Shown: positions 1 to 9,294, numbered from the stretch's first letter. The stretch is DNA of 64,000 nt from Nanosynbacter sp900555675 (GCF_022828245.2 NZ_CP157587.1:558001-622000); one strand, 5' to 3'. Made by a program: numbers and translations. The notes: generated by a model from the sequence alone, not told the origin.

Positions 1-194
1 GCGTCAAATTCCACGGCGGTCACCGAATTAGCCCGAGCCAACAAGCGACTAGTCAAAGTACCTAGCCCTGGTCCAATCTCCAGTACAACATCATCACCCG
101 TCAATTCGGCCGCTTCAGCAATATCCGCCAAAATCTCCGGATCCTTCAGCCAGTGCTGTCCGAGCGATTTTTTTGGTCCATGAGAAGAAGCCAT
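1..194 (-). CDS. rsmA: 16S rRNA dimethyladenosine transferase RsmA (KsgA), N-terminal fragment
   Basis: Cut by the window edge: only the first 64 codons are present. The protein would dimethylate two adjacent adenines near the 3' end of 16S rRNA during 30S maturation. The visible part has the family N-terminus (KKSLGQHWLKDP, about residues 8-19) and SAM-binding motif I (VLEIGPGLGTLT, about 40-51). ATG at 194 abuts the stop codon of the upstream wall-protein gene (195), so it is probably cotranscribed and translationally coupled. The family is clear. Nothing can be said about the C-terminal half. Confidence 0.93.
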   Translation of the reverse strand, partial: MASSHGPKKSLGQHWLKDPEILADIAEAAELTGDDVVLEIGPGLGTLTSRLLARANSVTAVEFD

Positions 195-1214
195 TTAGCG
201 ACCATCTCCATTCGTCCAGTCAGTCGCCAAGTCGAATCCGTGCGGATGTTTGGCTGCGAATCCACCGGTATCGTAAACCTTTCCCGGACCCATGCTGGTC
301 TCAACCACCGAACATCGTGGATAATTGCCATAATTGGCCGCCACCAAAATATAACCATCTTTATCAACCTTCGCACCATCCGCCCGCACTGTATAAGTAC
401 CGCCACTGCCGCAGGATTTTATCACAATGTTCATCGGCAAATCATAATACGTTTCACGATGCGCCACGCCCTTAGAATCGGTAAATATCTGCGCGCCCTT
501 ACTTTTCGTCAATGGATTTTTAGGCTTCGTGCCAATTATTTCAATCTGCTTCTTTGACTGCTTTGTGATTTCGCTAGCAAATTCCTTACGACTAATCTCG
601 CGCTCGTTCTCTACCTCAACCTGATAAGTCACCTTCCGCACACCCTTTTCTCCAAGTTGTTTTACACTCTTAAATCCAATCGGCTGAGAATCGTCCTTAA
701 TCTGCTCAATATCAAAATTAATATCAACTTCTTCGGTTATTGTTCGCTGTTTTGATCGTTCAATCTTCATCACCAAACCAACGCCGTTCACCAAAAGATC
801 GTCAGAATTCGTAAAATGCGTCTTGTCCTCGCGATACAAAGTCAGCCCAGCGGCCTTCGCAATCAAAGCTGGCGTTTGTTCGGCAGTGGTTATTTTCAGG
901 CGTTTATTTCCATCAACGATTGTTATTGGACGAGCGCGGAAAATATTGACCTGGTATTTCGCGCCCGTCAGTTCCATATCAATATTTGGCTCAACCGCGT
1001 CAATCTTTTCGTCAATCGTAATCTTAGCTGCACGCAAAGCCTGTCGGACGGTCAATGCACTTGTGATAATGGTCTTTTCCTCGCCGCGATCATAAATACG
1101 AACCAAATGCTCATCAGAAGTCTTTCCGTCAGCAAACGAAATCATTGGAGTTGCAATCGCAACCAGCATAGCCAATCCAATAATTTTTCCAAAAAATAAA
1201 CCTTTTGCGCGCAT
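195..1214 (-). CDS. Secreted cell-wall protein with DUF348, G5 and C-terminal 3D domains
   Basis: About 339 aa from ATG 1214. A GTG at 1232 would add six residues and is the alternative start. A hydrophobic N-terminal segment (about residues 5-28) acts as signal peptide or anchor. DUF348 ubiquitin-like repeats follow (about 40-150), then a G5 domain (about 165-240), then a C-terminal module resembling the 3D double-psi barrel with its aspartates (VYDTGGFAAKHPHGFDLATD). Proteins of this plan (YabE/RpfB-like) bind or cleave peptidoglycan; 3D domains are linked to lytic transglycosylase activity in MltA/YuiC-type proteins. It is a paralogue of the neighbouring Rpf gene but has only two DUF348 copies and a different enzyme-like end. 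The muralytic role is inferred. Confidence 0.8.
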   Translation of the reverse strand: MRAKGLFFGKIIGLAMLVAIATPMISFADGKTSDEHLVRIYDRGEEKTIITSALTVRQALRAAKITIDEKIDAVEPNIDMELTGAKYQVNIFRARPITIVDGNKRLKITTAEQTPALIAKAAGLTLYREDKTHFTNSDDLLVNGVGLVMKIERSKQRTITEEVDINFDIEQIKDDSQPIGFKSVKQLGEKGVRKVTYQVEVENEREISRKEFASEITKQSKKQIEIIGTKPKNPLTKSKGAQIFTDSKGVAHRETYYDLPMNIVIKSCGSGGTYTVRADGAKVDKDGYILVAANYGNYPRCSVVETSMGPGKVYDTGGFAAKHPHGFDLATDWTNGDGR

Positions 1215-1248
1215 AATAATTTGACAATTCACACAATGTATTAGAAAA

Positions 1249-1254
1249 ATTATA
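1249..1254 (-). promoter_or_regulatory. -10 box (TATAAT) of the G5/3D protein gene
   Basis: Perfect TATAAT in the 38-nt gap after the rpf stop. Predicted transcription start is near 1242, so the leader would be about 10 nt to GTG 1232 or 28 nt to ATG 1214. Confidence 0.55.
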
Positions 1255-1270
1255 TCATATTTTGGAACTA

Positions 1271-2437
1271 TTATCTATAGATGTCCTGAAGTCCCATTTT
1301 AACCTTACAGGTCGGCCACGGTTGCCATCCACGAGCCTTATAAGTTTGCCATGCCTTTTCGTCTTGCACAGCAGCTGGAGCGTCAGAAGCCAGTTCGTAT
1401 CCGCCATAATTTCCCCAAGTTCGTTTGTCAAACTGGTATGCGCCGTAATATCCATTTCCAGTATTCGATGTATAGCTACCCTCGCAGCTTCTTAGTCTAG
1501 CAAGTGCTTCAGAAAAACTACCAGAAAATGACGTAGAGCTTTTCGTCCCCACAATTTCAATCTGCTTCTTTGGTTCTTTCGTTATAACGCTAGCGATTTC
1601 CTTACGACTCACCTCCACACCGTTCTTCATCTCGATTTCATAAGTGACATTTTTCTTACCGTTCTCGCCCGCTTGTTTTACTTCGCGATATCCCGAATCT
1701 CGATTCGCGTCTTGAACTTTTTCAACCTCAAATTTCACATCTTCTTCTGCGGTTATAGTTTGCTTGCCATTACGCCAGAGTTCAATTTTCATTCCAGGAA
1801 TAATTTTTGCCGAACGATCCACAGATAGCGTATCATCTTTCTTTGGGTCTATATTCTTCTCTTTCAATAGCTCGCCAACCGTCTTAGCATGTGTGCGAAT
1901 GACAGACTCTTTGCCGTAAAGCACAAAATTAACCATCGACGCTCTGTCAATTTTCATCACCATGTTTGCGCCATCAACCGCCATATTATCGGAATTGGAT
2001 AAAGTAGTTTTATCCTCTTCAAAAACTTCAATTCCAGCGGCCTTCGCAATCAAAGCCGGCGTCTGCTCGGCAGTAGTTACCTTTAGACGCTTATTTCCAT
2101 CGACGATTGTTATTGGACGAGCGCGGAAAATGTTAATGCTGTACTTCTCCGCCACCATCTCCGAATCAAGACTCGGCTCGACTACATCTTGGCGTTCATC
2201 AATAGAAAACTTAGCCAATTTCAAAGCCTCGCGAATCGTCCTCGCTTTTGTAACAATCGTCTTTTCTGCGCCCCTGTCGTAAATCGTCACCAACTTCTCA
2301 CCAGCCTTGGCTGCTGGCTTAGTGGCGTCGGCCAATGCTTGATTGACAAAAAATAAACCGCCAACCAGCATCAATATCGCGCCAGAAACGAACGTAATTT
2401 TCTTAGAATAGTGTTTTGTCTGTAATCTTATACCCAT
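1271..2437 (-). CDS. rpfB: Resuscitation-promoting factor (RpfB-like muralytic transglycosylase)
   Basis: 388 aa. N-terminal membrane segment (about residues 15-37), three DUF348 repeats (about 45-190), a G5 domain (about 200-290) and a C-terminal Rpf transglycosylase domain (about 310-388). The Rpf core reads CEGSYTSNTGNGYYGAYQF, containing the catalytic Glu next to the first disulfide Cys; the second Cys is in WPTCK. Rpf enzymes cut the glycan strand of peptidoglycan and are typical of Actinobacteria, the hosts of Saccharibacteria, so the protein may act on its own wall or the host's. The following gene is a paralogue with a near-identical DUF348 stretch. Start ATG 2437 has its own -10 box; no strong ribosome binding site is visible. 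Confidence 0.92.
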   Translation of the reverse strand: MGIRLQTKHYSKKITFVSGAILMLVGGLFFVNQALADATKPAAKAGEKLVTIYDRGAEKTIVTKARTIREALKLAKFSIDERQDVVEPSLDSEMVAEKYSINIFRARPITIVDGNKRLKVTTAEQTPALIAKAAGIEVFEEDKTTLSNSDNMAVDGANMVMKIDRASMVNFVLYGKESVIRTHAKTVGELLKEKNIDPKKDDTLSVDRSAKIIPGMKIELWRNGKQTITAEEDVKFEVEKVQDANRDSGYREVKQAGENGKKNVTYEIEMKNGVEVSRKEIASVITKEPKKQIEIVGTKSSTSFSGSFSEALARLRSCEGSYTSNTGNGYYGAYQFDKRTWGNYGGYELASDAPAAVQDEKAWQTYKARGWQPWPTCKVKMGLQDIYR

Positions 2438-2466
2438 AAGTTCACACCCACAACGCAGGTATTCTT

Positions 2467-2472
2467 ATTATA
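2467..2472 (-). promoter_or_regulatory. -10 box (TATAAT) of rpf
   Basis: Perfect TATAAT adjoining the pcrA stop codon (2473-2475). Predicted start is near 2460, giving a leader of about 22 nt. Confidence 0.55.
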
Positions 2473-4575
2473 TCAAATTTTCTCCAAGCGCGCGAACTCG
2501 ACGTTCAATTTCTTAATATTTCCATTGTCAAACTGAACCGTAACACTCAGCCCTTCGCTGTCAATAATTTCCCCCGAACCAAAACTCGGGCTGCGAACTC
2601 GATCACCAACTTCCAAGCCAATATCTTCCGAATAAAAATCAGGTTCTATAATCGGCTGAGCTGGCCTATCAACACCACCAGCCATCAAGCCCATCTCGTC
2701 CAAAAACCTCGATGGCATATTATAGCCGATCTGACCAAATTGCGTCCGAGAGCTAGCACAACTAACGAACAATTCTTCCCTCGCCCGAGTTACGCCAACG
2801 TAGCACAATCGGCGTTCTTCTTCGACGTCATCAGCATTGCCGCTATCAAACACTCTCGCGTGCGGCAAAATCCCCTCTTCCAGTCCCGCCAGAAAAACCA
2901 CCGGAAACTCCAAACCTTTAGCCGCATGAAGCGTCATGAGCGTTACTTGTTGATCGGCAGTCGTATCCGTCGAAGACATCAAAGCCATCTCTTCCAAAAA
3001 CGTCGCCACGTCAACGTAAGCCTTCGCCTCTGACAAAAGCACGCCGATATTTTCCATTCGCTCCTCAGCTTGCGGCGTTCCGTCGTTTATAAAATCTTCA
3101 TAGCCAGTACTTTTCATAATTTTTTCAATCAGTTCGGCTGGAGATCCGTCAATTTCCTGCTGCAAATCGTGCAGTTTTTGACCAAACTCTAGCAACGGAC
3201 GTTTTGCACGCGCCGTCAAAGTATCCGCCTCCTCAACCATCAGCAAACCACTGATTATATCTCGCCCTGACGCGTCATTCCAGTCCAAAAACTTAGAAAT
3301 ACTCACCGCGCCAACGCCACGTTTTGGCGTATTCACAATTCGCAAAAAACTAACTCGATCACTCGGCTGATATAACAATCGAAGATATGCCAATAAATCC
3401 TTAACGACCGCTCGATCTAAGAATCGCAGACCGCCGACAATTTTATACGGAATATAGCTCTGACGCAGGGCTCGCTCAATTGCGTAACTTTGCGCATTCG
3501 TTCGGTACAACACCGCCACGTCACCATATTGACGGCCGTTCGCAATTTGCGCCTGAATCTCATTCGCAATCGCCAAAGCCTCCTCAGACTCATTGTATAA
3601 CTGCCATAATTTCGGCTCAACGCCGTCACCATTCGCCGTCCATAAGTTTTTATCAGTTCTATGAATATTATGACTAATCAGCGCATTCGCCATATTCAAA
3701 ATCGCGCCAGTCGAACGATAATTTTGCTCCAACTTAACCACCGTCGTACCTGGAAAATCACGCTCAAAATTGAGAATATTAGTGTAATCAGCCCCGCGAA
3801 AACTATAAATCGACTGAGCGTCATCACCAACCACGCATAAATTACGACGCGAATTAACCAACAGCTTAATTAGCGCATATTGCACCGCATTCGTGTCCTG
3901 ATACTCGTCAATCAAAATATGCTCGAATTGCTGCTGCCATTTATGACGGATATCCGGCTTATTTCTCAATAATTCCACAGTTTTTATCAATAAATCGTCA
4001 AAATCCAACGCCGAAGCGTCTTTCAAAGCTTTTTCGTAAGCAAAAAACAGCTCAGCTATTTTCTGTTCTCTTGGGCCACGAGTCGAAGCCGAAAAATCCT
4101 CAGCACTTCTCATCTCATTTTTAGCGTTTGAAATAGCCGAAAGTACAGCTCGAGGTTTAATATCTTTATCCGTCAAGCCGCGAGCCTTCATAATCTGCTT
4201 CATCAAGCTTATTTGATCGTCGGTATCGTAAATTAAGAATCGCTTGTTCAGGCCAATATTTTCACCATCCATCCGCAACATTCGCACGCAAATACTGTGA
4301 AAAGTTCCCATCCACGGCATAAATTGCCGATTTTCAGAATCTTCACCCAATATTTGCGCCAATCGCTGACGCATTTCCTTCGCGGCCTTATTAGTAAATG
4401 TAACCGCCAATATTCGACTAGGAAATATCTTCAACTCGCCAATCAAATAGGCAATTCTATGGGTCAGGGTTTTAGTCTTTCCAGATCCGGCTCCAGCCAA
4501 AATCAACAGTGGCCCATCAGCGTGCGTTACCGCTCGAGCCTGCTCGCTATTTAATCCGTCAGTAAAATTAGACAT
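2473..4575 (-). CDS. pcrA: ATP-dependent DNA helicase PcrA/UvrD (superfamily 1)
   Basis: 700 aa, a full-length UvrD/PcrA-type 3'-5' helicase for repair and removal of replication blocks. Q-motif region LNSEQARAVTH (about residue 8), Walker A AGAGSGKT (about 27-34), Walker B DEYQD (about 223), motif III GDDAQSIYSFRGA, motif IV QNYRST, motif V TLHAAKGLEFPVVF, motif VI VGVTRAREEL. The last 50 residues (VGDRVRSPSFGSGEI) match the Tudor-like tail by which PcrA binds RNA polymerase, which favours PcrA over Rep. The stop is TGA. The start codon lies 6 nt from its own -10 box, which sits in the end of the preceding gene, so it can be expressed independently of that gene. Confidence 0.95.
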   Translation of the reverse strand: MSNFTDGLNSEQARAVTHADGPLLILAGAGSGKTKTLTHRIAYLIGELKIFPSRILAVTFTNKAAKEMRQRLAQILGEDSENRQFMPWMGTFHSICVRMLRMDGENIGLNKRFLIYDTDDQISLMKQIMKARGLTDKDIKPRAVLSAISNAKNEMRSAEDFSASTRGPREQKIAELFFAYEKALKDASALDFDDLLIKTVELLRNKPDIRHKWQQQFEHILIDEYQDTNAVQYALIKLLVNSRRNLCVVGDDAQSIYSFRGADYTNILNFERDFPGTTVVKLEQNYRSTGAILNMANALISHNIHRTDKNLWTANGDGVEPKLWQLYNESEEALAIANEIQAQIANGRQYGDVAVLYRTNAQSYAIERALRQSYIPYKIVGGLRFLDRAVVKDLLAYLRLLYQPSDRVSFLRIVNTPKRGVGAVSISKFLDWNDASGRDIISGLLMVEEADTLTARAKRPLLEFGQKLHDLQQEIDGSPAELIEKIMKSTGYEDFINDGTPQAEERMENIGVLLSEAKAYVDVATFLEEMALMSSTDTTADQQVTLMTLHAAKGLEFPVVFLAGLEEGILPHARVFDSGNADDVEEERRLCYVGVTRAREELFVSCASSRTQFGQIGYNMPSRFLDEMGLMAGGVDRPAQPIIEPDFYSEDIGLEVGDRVRSPSFGSGEIIDSEGLSVTVQFDNGNIKKLNVEFARLEKI

Positions 4576-4579
4576 ATAT

Positions 4580-5818
4580 CTATTTTATCAGCAAAAAGTA
4601 CGAAACAGCGCCGCCAGCCATACCAATTGCCAAAAATAGAACAATAAGCAATGCTATTAATAATCCGGACTTTTTCTTTTCTTTGTCGGCTGAAGGTTTG
4701 ACCTCTGTAGATACGGCGGCAAACATCGGTGCTGGCTCAGAATCCATAGTTTCTTTTTCGGATAATTCAGAAGATTCAATCAAAGAGCTGTCAATGTCAG
4801 TGGACATTTTATCGTCTGAATCTTCAGGAACGCCAGCCTCCTCAATTGCTATAATTTCTGGACTCAAATCCATTGGCGAGTCGGGCGCATCACCCAAAGA
4901 ATTTTCGCTCATGCTGTAATTAGATAAATTGGTATTATATTGATGTTCCAATTTTATATCCTCAGAATCAGCAGGCATAGACGCATCTTCATCGCTATTC
5001 ATCTCGGAGCTAGTCATAGTTTGGTTAACAGAACCAAGCGGTCGCTTCTCCACTTCAACATTAGCGATAAACGGAGACTCCAACGGCGTAGTCATCGGTG
5101 TAGCAGGAGCTTCGCTGTTACTTACGGCTAATGATTGCGCTATCTTATCAGTCAATGACAACTCCTCAGCAGGCATATCTTCAATTTCCGCAAAAGTAGA
5201 TTCATTATGTACATCTTTAAGATCAGGGGTATCACTAAGATTATCTGATTGAGAAACTATATCAGACATTTCTTTCCCTACCGCAGAATGCCTATTATTT
5301 GCGCTAATCACGTCCACCAAATCAGGTGAGGGCTGAATCGTCGTGCCAGTTCGGGATGGAGCGGGAACAGCAGGTTTTTGGATAGTGCTGACAGATGAAG
5401 GTCTAACAACATCCATGAAACGACCAGTCGAGCGTCTCGCGATTACTGGCGCAGCTTTGACTTCGCTAGCAGCCACGCCAGGAGTCCTGCTAGCTATTAA
5501 ATCATTAGTAACTTTCTCATTCGTAGGACTATCAATCTCTTTAGGAATCGTATTGTCACTAGAAGGCTCTTTTTTTGCTTCAGGCTGAGAGGTCGATGAT
5601 AAAGGAGTAGAAGCAACAGACGAAGGCGTAAATGGAGTTACTGGAGGTGCAAAACTAGTACCAATAGAGTTCTCTGGCACAGGTTTTTCCTCTACGGGCG
5701 CAGACATAGAAACCTCGCTATTATTTTCATTAGCCACCGCTGGAGCTTCCTTTTCTCGCTGCTTATCCATAAGAGAGCTTACCGCTCTATCCAACTCATC
5801 AAAATCAATATCTGTCAT
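4580..5818 (-). CDS. Acidic, disordered, C-terminally membrane-anchored protein of unknown function
   Basis: 412 aa, no recognised family. Residues 1-375 are rich in Ser, Pro, Glu, Asp and Thr and look disordered. One membrane segment lies at the very C-terminus (about 385-411) after a KEKKKSG basic stretch, so the bulk should face the cytoplasm if the positive-inside rule holds. A short conserved-looking segment (RRSTGRFMDVVRP, about residue 126) stands out from the low-complexity background. It lies 14 nt after tpiA, with GGGGG at 3 nt before ATG 5818 as ribosome binding site, so it belongs to the pyk-pgk-tpiA transcript. It may tether or scaffold a cytosolic partner; this is a guess. Confidence 0.75.
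   Translation of the reverse strand: MTDIDFDELDRAVSSLMDKQREKEAPAVANENNSEVSMSAPVEEKPVPENSIGTSFAPPVTPFTPSSVASTPLSSTSQPEAKKEPSSDNTIPKEIDSPTNEKVTNDLIASRTPGVAASEVKAAPVIARRSTGRFMDVVRPSSVSTIQKPAVPAPSRTGTTIQPSPDLVDVISANNRHSAVGKEMSDIVSQSDNLSDTPDLKDVHNESTFAEIEDMPAEELSLTDKIAQSLAVSNSEAPATPMTTPLESPFIANVEVEKRPLGSVNQTMTSSEMNSDEDASMPADSEDIKLEHQYNTNLSNYSMSENSLGDAPDSPMDLSPEIIAIEEAGVPEDSDDKMSTDIDSSLIESSELSEKETMDSEPAPMFAAVSTEVKPSADKEKKKSGLLIALLIVLFLAIGMAGGAVSYFLLIK
4582..4587 (-). promoter_or_regulatory. -10 box (TAAAAT) of pcrA, leaderless arrangement
   Basis: TAAAAT with 6 nt to ATG 4575. It is embedded in the last codons of the upstream gene. Confidence 0.5.
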
Positions 5819-5832
5819 ATGCCCCCTATTTT

Positions 5833-6591
5833 TTAACCTTTATGTGCTTTCGAGATTATCTCCTTAAATTGATATGCATCCAAACTGGCTGCCCCAACCA
5901 ATAAACCATCAAGTTCATCAATTGCTAAATAATCTGCGGCGTTTATTGACGTAATACTTCCACCATAGACAACTCGAACTGATTCCGCCGCTTTTTTACC
6001 ATACAAATGAGAAATATGTCGTCGAATCATCTGTGTAGCTTTTTTTACATCAGACGCTTTAGCGCTGTCGCCAGTACCGATCGCCCAAACTGGCTCATAT
6101 GCGACGACTACTTCATCCAACTCGTCCGCCGTCACATTAGCCAGACCGCTAGTCAATTGATCAGCCAGAACATCCTTCGTTTCGCCAAGAGTCTTCTCTT
6201 GAATCGTTTCACCGACACACAGAATCGGATGAATACGATTTCGAATTGCCGCCTGAACTTTCAGTCGAATATCTTTTTCGCTTTCAATGAAAATATAGCG
6301 ACGCTCCGAATGTCCAATTATCACATAATCAGCAATTCCACGAAGATGCGCCGCTGGAATTTCTCCCGTGTACGCCCCCGAATCTCGCCAATAGCAATTC
6401 TGAGCCGCCAACTTAGCGATTCGACGATTAATTTGCAAGCTCAAACTCTGCAGCGTCAAAATAGTAGGCGCCAGCACCACTTCAACATCTCTATGCGACG
6501 GCAGCGTGTTCATCAGCTTATGCAAATATAAGCTAGCCTCCTGCATATTGAAGTTCATTTTCCAGTTACCAATGATTAACTTTTTTCTCAT
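5833..6591 (-). CDS. tpiA: Triosephosphate isomerase
   Basis: 252 aa, normal length for a cytosolic TIM barrel interconverting dihydroxyacetone phosphate and glyceraldehyde 3-phosphate. All key residues are present: Lys in GNWKMN (about residue 11), His in IGHSERR (about 96), Glu in AYEPVWAIGTG (about 166), and the phosphate loop YGGSI (about 210). ATG 6591 has AAGGA 7 nt upstream. It lies 24 nt after pgk, the third gene of a pyk-pgk-tpiA run. Confidence 0.97.
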   Translation of the reverse strand: MRKKLIIGNWKMNFNMQEASLYLHKLMNTLPSHRDVEVVLAPTILTLQSLSLQINRRIAKLAAQNCYWRDSGAYTGEIPAAHLRGIADYVIIGHSERRYIFIESEKDIRLKVQAAIRNRIHPILCVGETIQEKTLGETKDVLADQLTSGLANVTADELDEVVVAYEPVWAIGTGDSAKASDVKKATQMIRRHISHLYGKKAAESVRVVYGGSITSINAADYLAIDELDGLLVGAASLDAYQFKEIISKAHKG

Positions 6592-6615
6592 GAGATAATC
6601 CTTATGCTTAGTTTA

Positions 6616-7854
6616 TCATCTCAAGCCGTATGCGTCTAGTAAACTTTCAATTCCTGGCAATTTTTTACCAGCCATCAAGGCCATACTAGCTCCGCCGCCA
6701 GTGGAAACATGAGTAAAATTGGCGCCGTCATGCCCGTCCCATTTCAATATAAAATCAGCTGTGTCTCCGCCACCAACTATTGAAACGACCCCTTTATTCT
6801 GGGCAATAGCTAGTGCCACTCGCGCTGAACCGATTGCAAAATTATCAATTTCAGCATAGCCCAGCGGACCGTTCCAAATAACCATCTTCGCGCCGGCCAG
6901 TATTTTCGTGAATTTCTCAATTGTCTGACTTCCAATATCCAGCGCCATATCTGAGTTTCTTATTTTATCAATATTAACTTCTTGACGAGGAAAATCCTTA
7001 GAAATCTCTGGCGCAACTGCCACGTCAATCGGCAATACCAAAAAATTGTCAACATTCTCTGCGCCGACCTTAGCCGCCGCCAAATCATAAATTTCCGCGA
7101 CAACCTTTTCCATTCCCGACTCAAACACACTCTTGCCGACATTAAATCCACGACAATGCAAAAACGTGTTTGACATAGCGCCGCCAATTAAAATCCGGTC
7201 CGCCTTTTTAATCAGACGCTTAATCAGCAATATTTTATCGCTAACTTTCGCACCACCAATAACCGCAATCAATGGACGTTTTGGCTTATTCATCGCCTCG
7301 GTGATAGTTACATATTCTTTTTCCAATAGTAATCCCGCTAATCCTGGAACACACAACGTAATCGCATGAGTGCTGGCGTGCGCCCTGTGTGCGACCGCAA
7401 ATCCGTCCTGCACAAAATAATCCGCTCGGACAGCGCGCTGAATTGACTTGGCAAATGTTAAATCATCAGCCTCCTCCTCGTTATAAAAGCGTAAATTCTC
7501 CAACATAAGAATACTACCTCGTGGCGCGCGGCGAACAGCTTGATGAACGGCTTCACCCACGCAATCATTCAGCAATTCTACCGGACGGTTCAACAACTTA
7601 GACAGATGATCTGCGACAACTTTCAGACTAAACTTAAGATCCTTACCTTTTGGTCGACCCAGATGAGACATGATAACAATCTTGCAATTCTGCTCCAACA
7701 AATATCGGAGTGTGGGCAGCGAAGCGCGAATTCTTAGATCATCAGAAATCTGACCACGCTTTGTTAGCGGCACATTATAATCCGCTCGCAGAAGAATAGT
7801 TTTTCCACGTAGATCAACATCGCGAATTGTTTGCTTCGGAAATTTTCTGCCCAC
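6616..7854 (-). CDS. pgk: Phosphoglycerate kinase
   Basis: 412 aa, normal length. Transfers phosphate from 1,3-bisphosphoglycerate to ADP in glycolysis. N-terminal substrate site LRADYNVPL (about residues 22-30), SHLGRPKG (about 63-70), hinge and nucleotide site IGGAKVSDKI (about 200), C-terminal GGGDTADF and STGGGASM. The start is GTG 7854, fixed by an AAGGAG ribosome binding site 7-8 nt upstream that overlaps the pyk stop region. The gap to pyk is 11 nt. Confidence 0.97.
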   Translation of the reverse strand: MGRKFPKQTIRDVDLRGKTILLRADYNVPLTKRGQISDDLRIRASLPTLRYLLEQNCKIVIMSHLGRPKGKDLKFSLKVVADHLSKLLNRPVELLNDCVGEAVHQAVRRAPRGSILMLENLRFYNEEEADDLTFAKSIQRAVRADYFVQDGFAVAHRAHASTHAITLCVPGLAGLLLEKEYVTITEAMNKPKRPLIAVIGGAKVSDKILLIKRLIKKADRILIGGAMSNTFLHCRGFNVGKSVFESGMEKVVAEIYDLAAAKVGAENVDNFLVLPIDVAVAPEISKDFPRQEVNIDKIRNSDMALDIGSQTIEKFTKILAGAKMVIWNGPLGYAEIDNFAIGSARVALAIAQNKGVVSIVGGGDTADFILKWDGHDGANFTHVSTGGGASMALMAGKKLPGIESLLDAYGLR

Positions 7855-7865
7855 CCAAATTCTCC

Positions 7866-9287
7866 TTACGACAACGTCTTGACTTGGATATTGTCAGTCT
7901 TGCCTGGCTCTGGATTATGGCCACTAACAAGTACAACCGTAACTGGGTCTGCGCCGAAATAGCCTTCTTGCTTCAACTCATCAGCTAGCTTAGTTGCTGC
8001 ATTTGAATCGTTTGGTCGAACATATGGACGAGAAGCGTACCTTAGCGCCAACTTTTGCGCGGTCTTCACATTTTCGGTCACACAAACAATTGGCAGGTTC
8101 GGACGATATGCGGCAACGTTAATTGCAGTAGCGCCAGTGTGCGTTTCCGCAATAATAGCTCGAGCCTTAATTCTCCTTGCCAATTGAGCTGCCGTGTAGC
8201 TTAAAATCGCGTCAGTTTTTTCACGCATTTCAGCCTTTTCTACCAACATTACTTCACTGTGCTCTTGAGTGTAGATAATAGTCTTGCGCATCGCGCGAAC
8301 GGTTTCAACAGGATATTTACCATTGGCAGTCTCATCAGACAACATGACTACGTCAGCGCCTTGAATTACAGCATTAGCAACGTCGCTTACTTCAGCGCGA
8401 CTTGGTTCTGGATTATCAACCATACTGCCCATCATTTGTGTTGCAACGATTACTAGCTTGCAATATTTACGACACAAGGCAATAATTCGACGCTGTACAA
8501 CTGGGACAATTTCCGCACCAGCTTCCACCGCCAAGTCGCCGCGAGCGACCATAATACCGTCACTAGTCTTAACGATTTCCTCCAAATTCTCTGGATCAAC
8601 GGCAGACTTAGTTTCAATCTTGGCAATAATATTGGCTGTCGAACCCAGGTCTGTCAATCGACGACGCAAATCAATAATGTCATCAGCTTTTTGAATAAAA
8701 CTCAATGCAACGTAATCAAAATCTTGGCTTGCGCCCCACTCCAAATCGTTAATATCTTTCTGAGTAAGAATGTCGCCACCAAAATCTGTGTCTGGCAAAT
8801 TCAAACCCTTGCGGCTCATCAAAAAACCGTCATTCTGAACTTCTACGCGAATTGCAGTTGGGCTAACAATTTCTCGTACAACCGTCCTGATCTTGCCGTC
8901 AAACATGTAAAGTGGCTCGCCGACTTTCATCTTCTCCGCCAAATTGTACTGCACCGGCAAATTGAAGCTGCCGTCATGCTCAGTAATTTCTGAGTCCAAG
9001 ACCAGCATATCGCCAACCTTAACATTCAGCATGTTATCTTTCAAAACACCCAAGCGAATCTTCGGACCTTGCAAATCTTGTAGAATTGCGACAGGCTTGC
9101 CCAACTGTTTACTAGCTGTGCGCACCCAATCGATCTGCTCAATTCTCTCCTCATTAGCGCCGTGGCTAAAGTTCATACGGATGCCGTTAACGCCGGCCTC
9201 CAACAATTGGTAAACCTTTTCTTGGCTGAACGTTGCTGGCCCAATTGTTGCTAATATTTTTGTTCGTTTAAATATATTATCACTCAT
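7866..9287 (-). CDS. pyk: Pyruvate kinase
   Basis: 473 aa, normal length. Makes pyruvate and ATP from phosphoenolpyruvate. N-terminal TKILATIGPAT (about residues 8-18), RMNFSHG (about 38), active-site Lys/Glu region IIAKIETKSAV (about 219), metal and PEP loop MVARGDLAVE (about 246), and ATQMMGSM (about 285). The C-terminal domain ends at a VSGHNPEPGKTDNIQV element. First gene of the pyk-pgk-tpiA run. The -10 box lies 7 nt before ATG 9287, predicting a leaderless message. Confidence 0.97.
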   Translation of the reverse strand: MSDNIFKRTKILATIGPATFSQEKVYQLLEAGVNGIRMNFSHGANEERIEQIDWVRTASKQLGKPVAILQDLQGPKIRLGVLKDNMLNVKVGDMLVLDSEITEHDGSFNLPVQYNLAEKMKVGEPLYMFDGKIRTVVREIVSPTAIRVEVQNDGFLMSRKGLNLPDTDFGGDILTQKDINDLEWGASQDFDYVALSFIQKADDIIDLRRRLTDLGSTANIIAKIETKSAVDPENLEEIVKTSDGIMVARGDLAVEAGAEIVPVVQRRIIALCRKYCKLVIVATQMMGSMVDNPEPSRAEVSDVANAVIQGADVVMLSDETANGKYPVETVRAMRKTIIYTQEHSEVMLVEKAEMREKTDAILSYTAAQLARRIKARAIIAETHTGATAINVAAYRPNLPIVCVTENVKTAQKLALRYASRPYVRPNDSNAATKLADELKQEGYFGADPVTVVLVSGHNPEPGKTDNIQVKTLS

Positions 9288-9294
9288 TTTTAAA

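Noticed and set aside
153..557. 134-codon plus-strand frame opposite rsmA and the G5 gene
   Set aside because: Lies wholly antisense to two recognisable genes and has no promoter or ribosome binding site.
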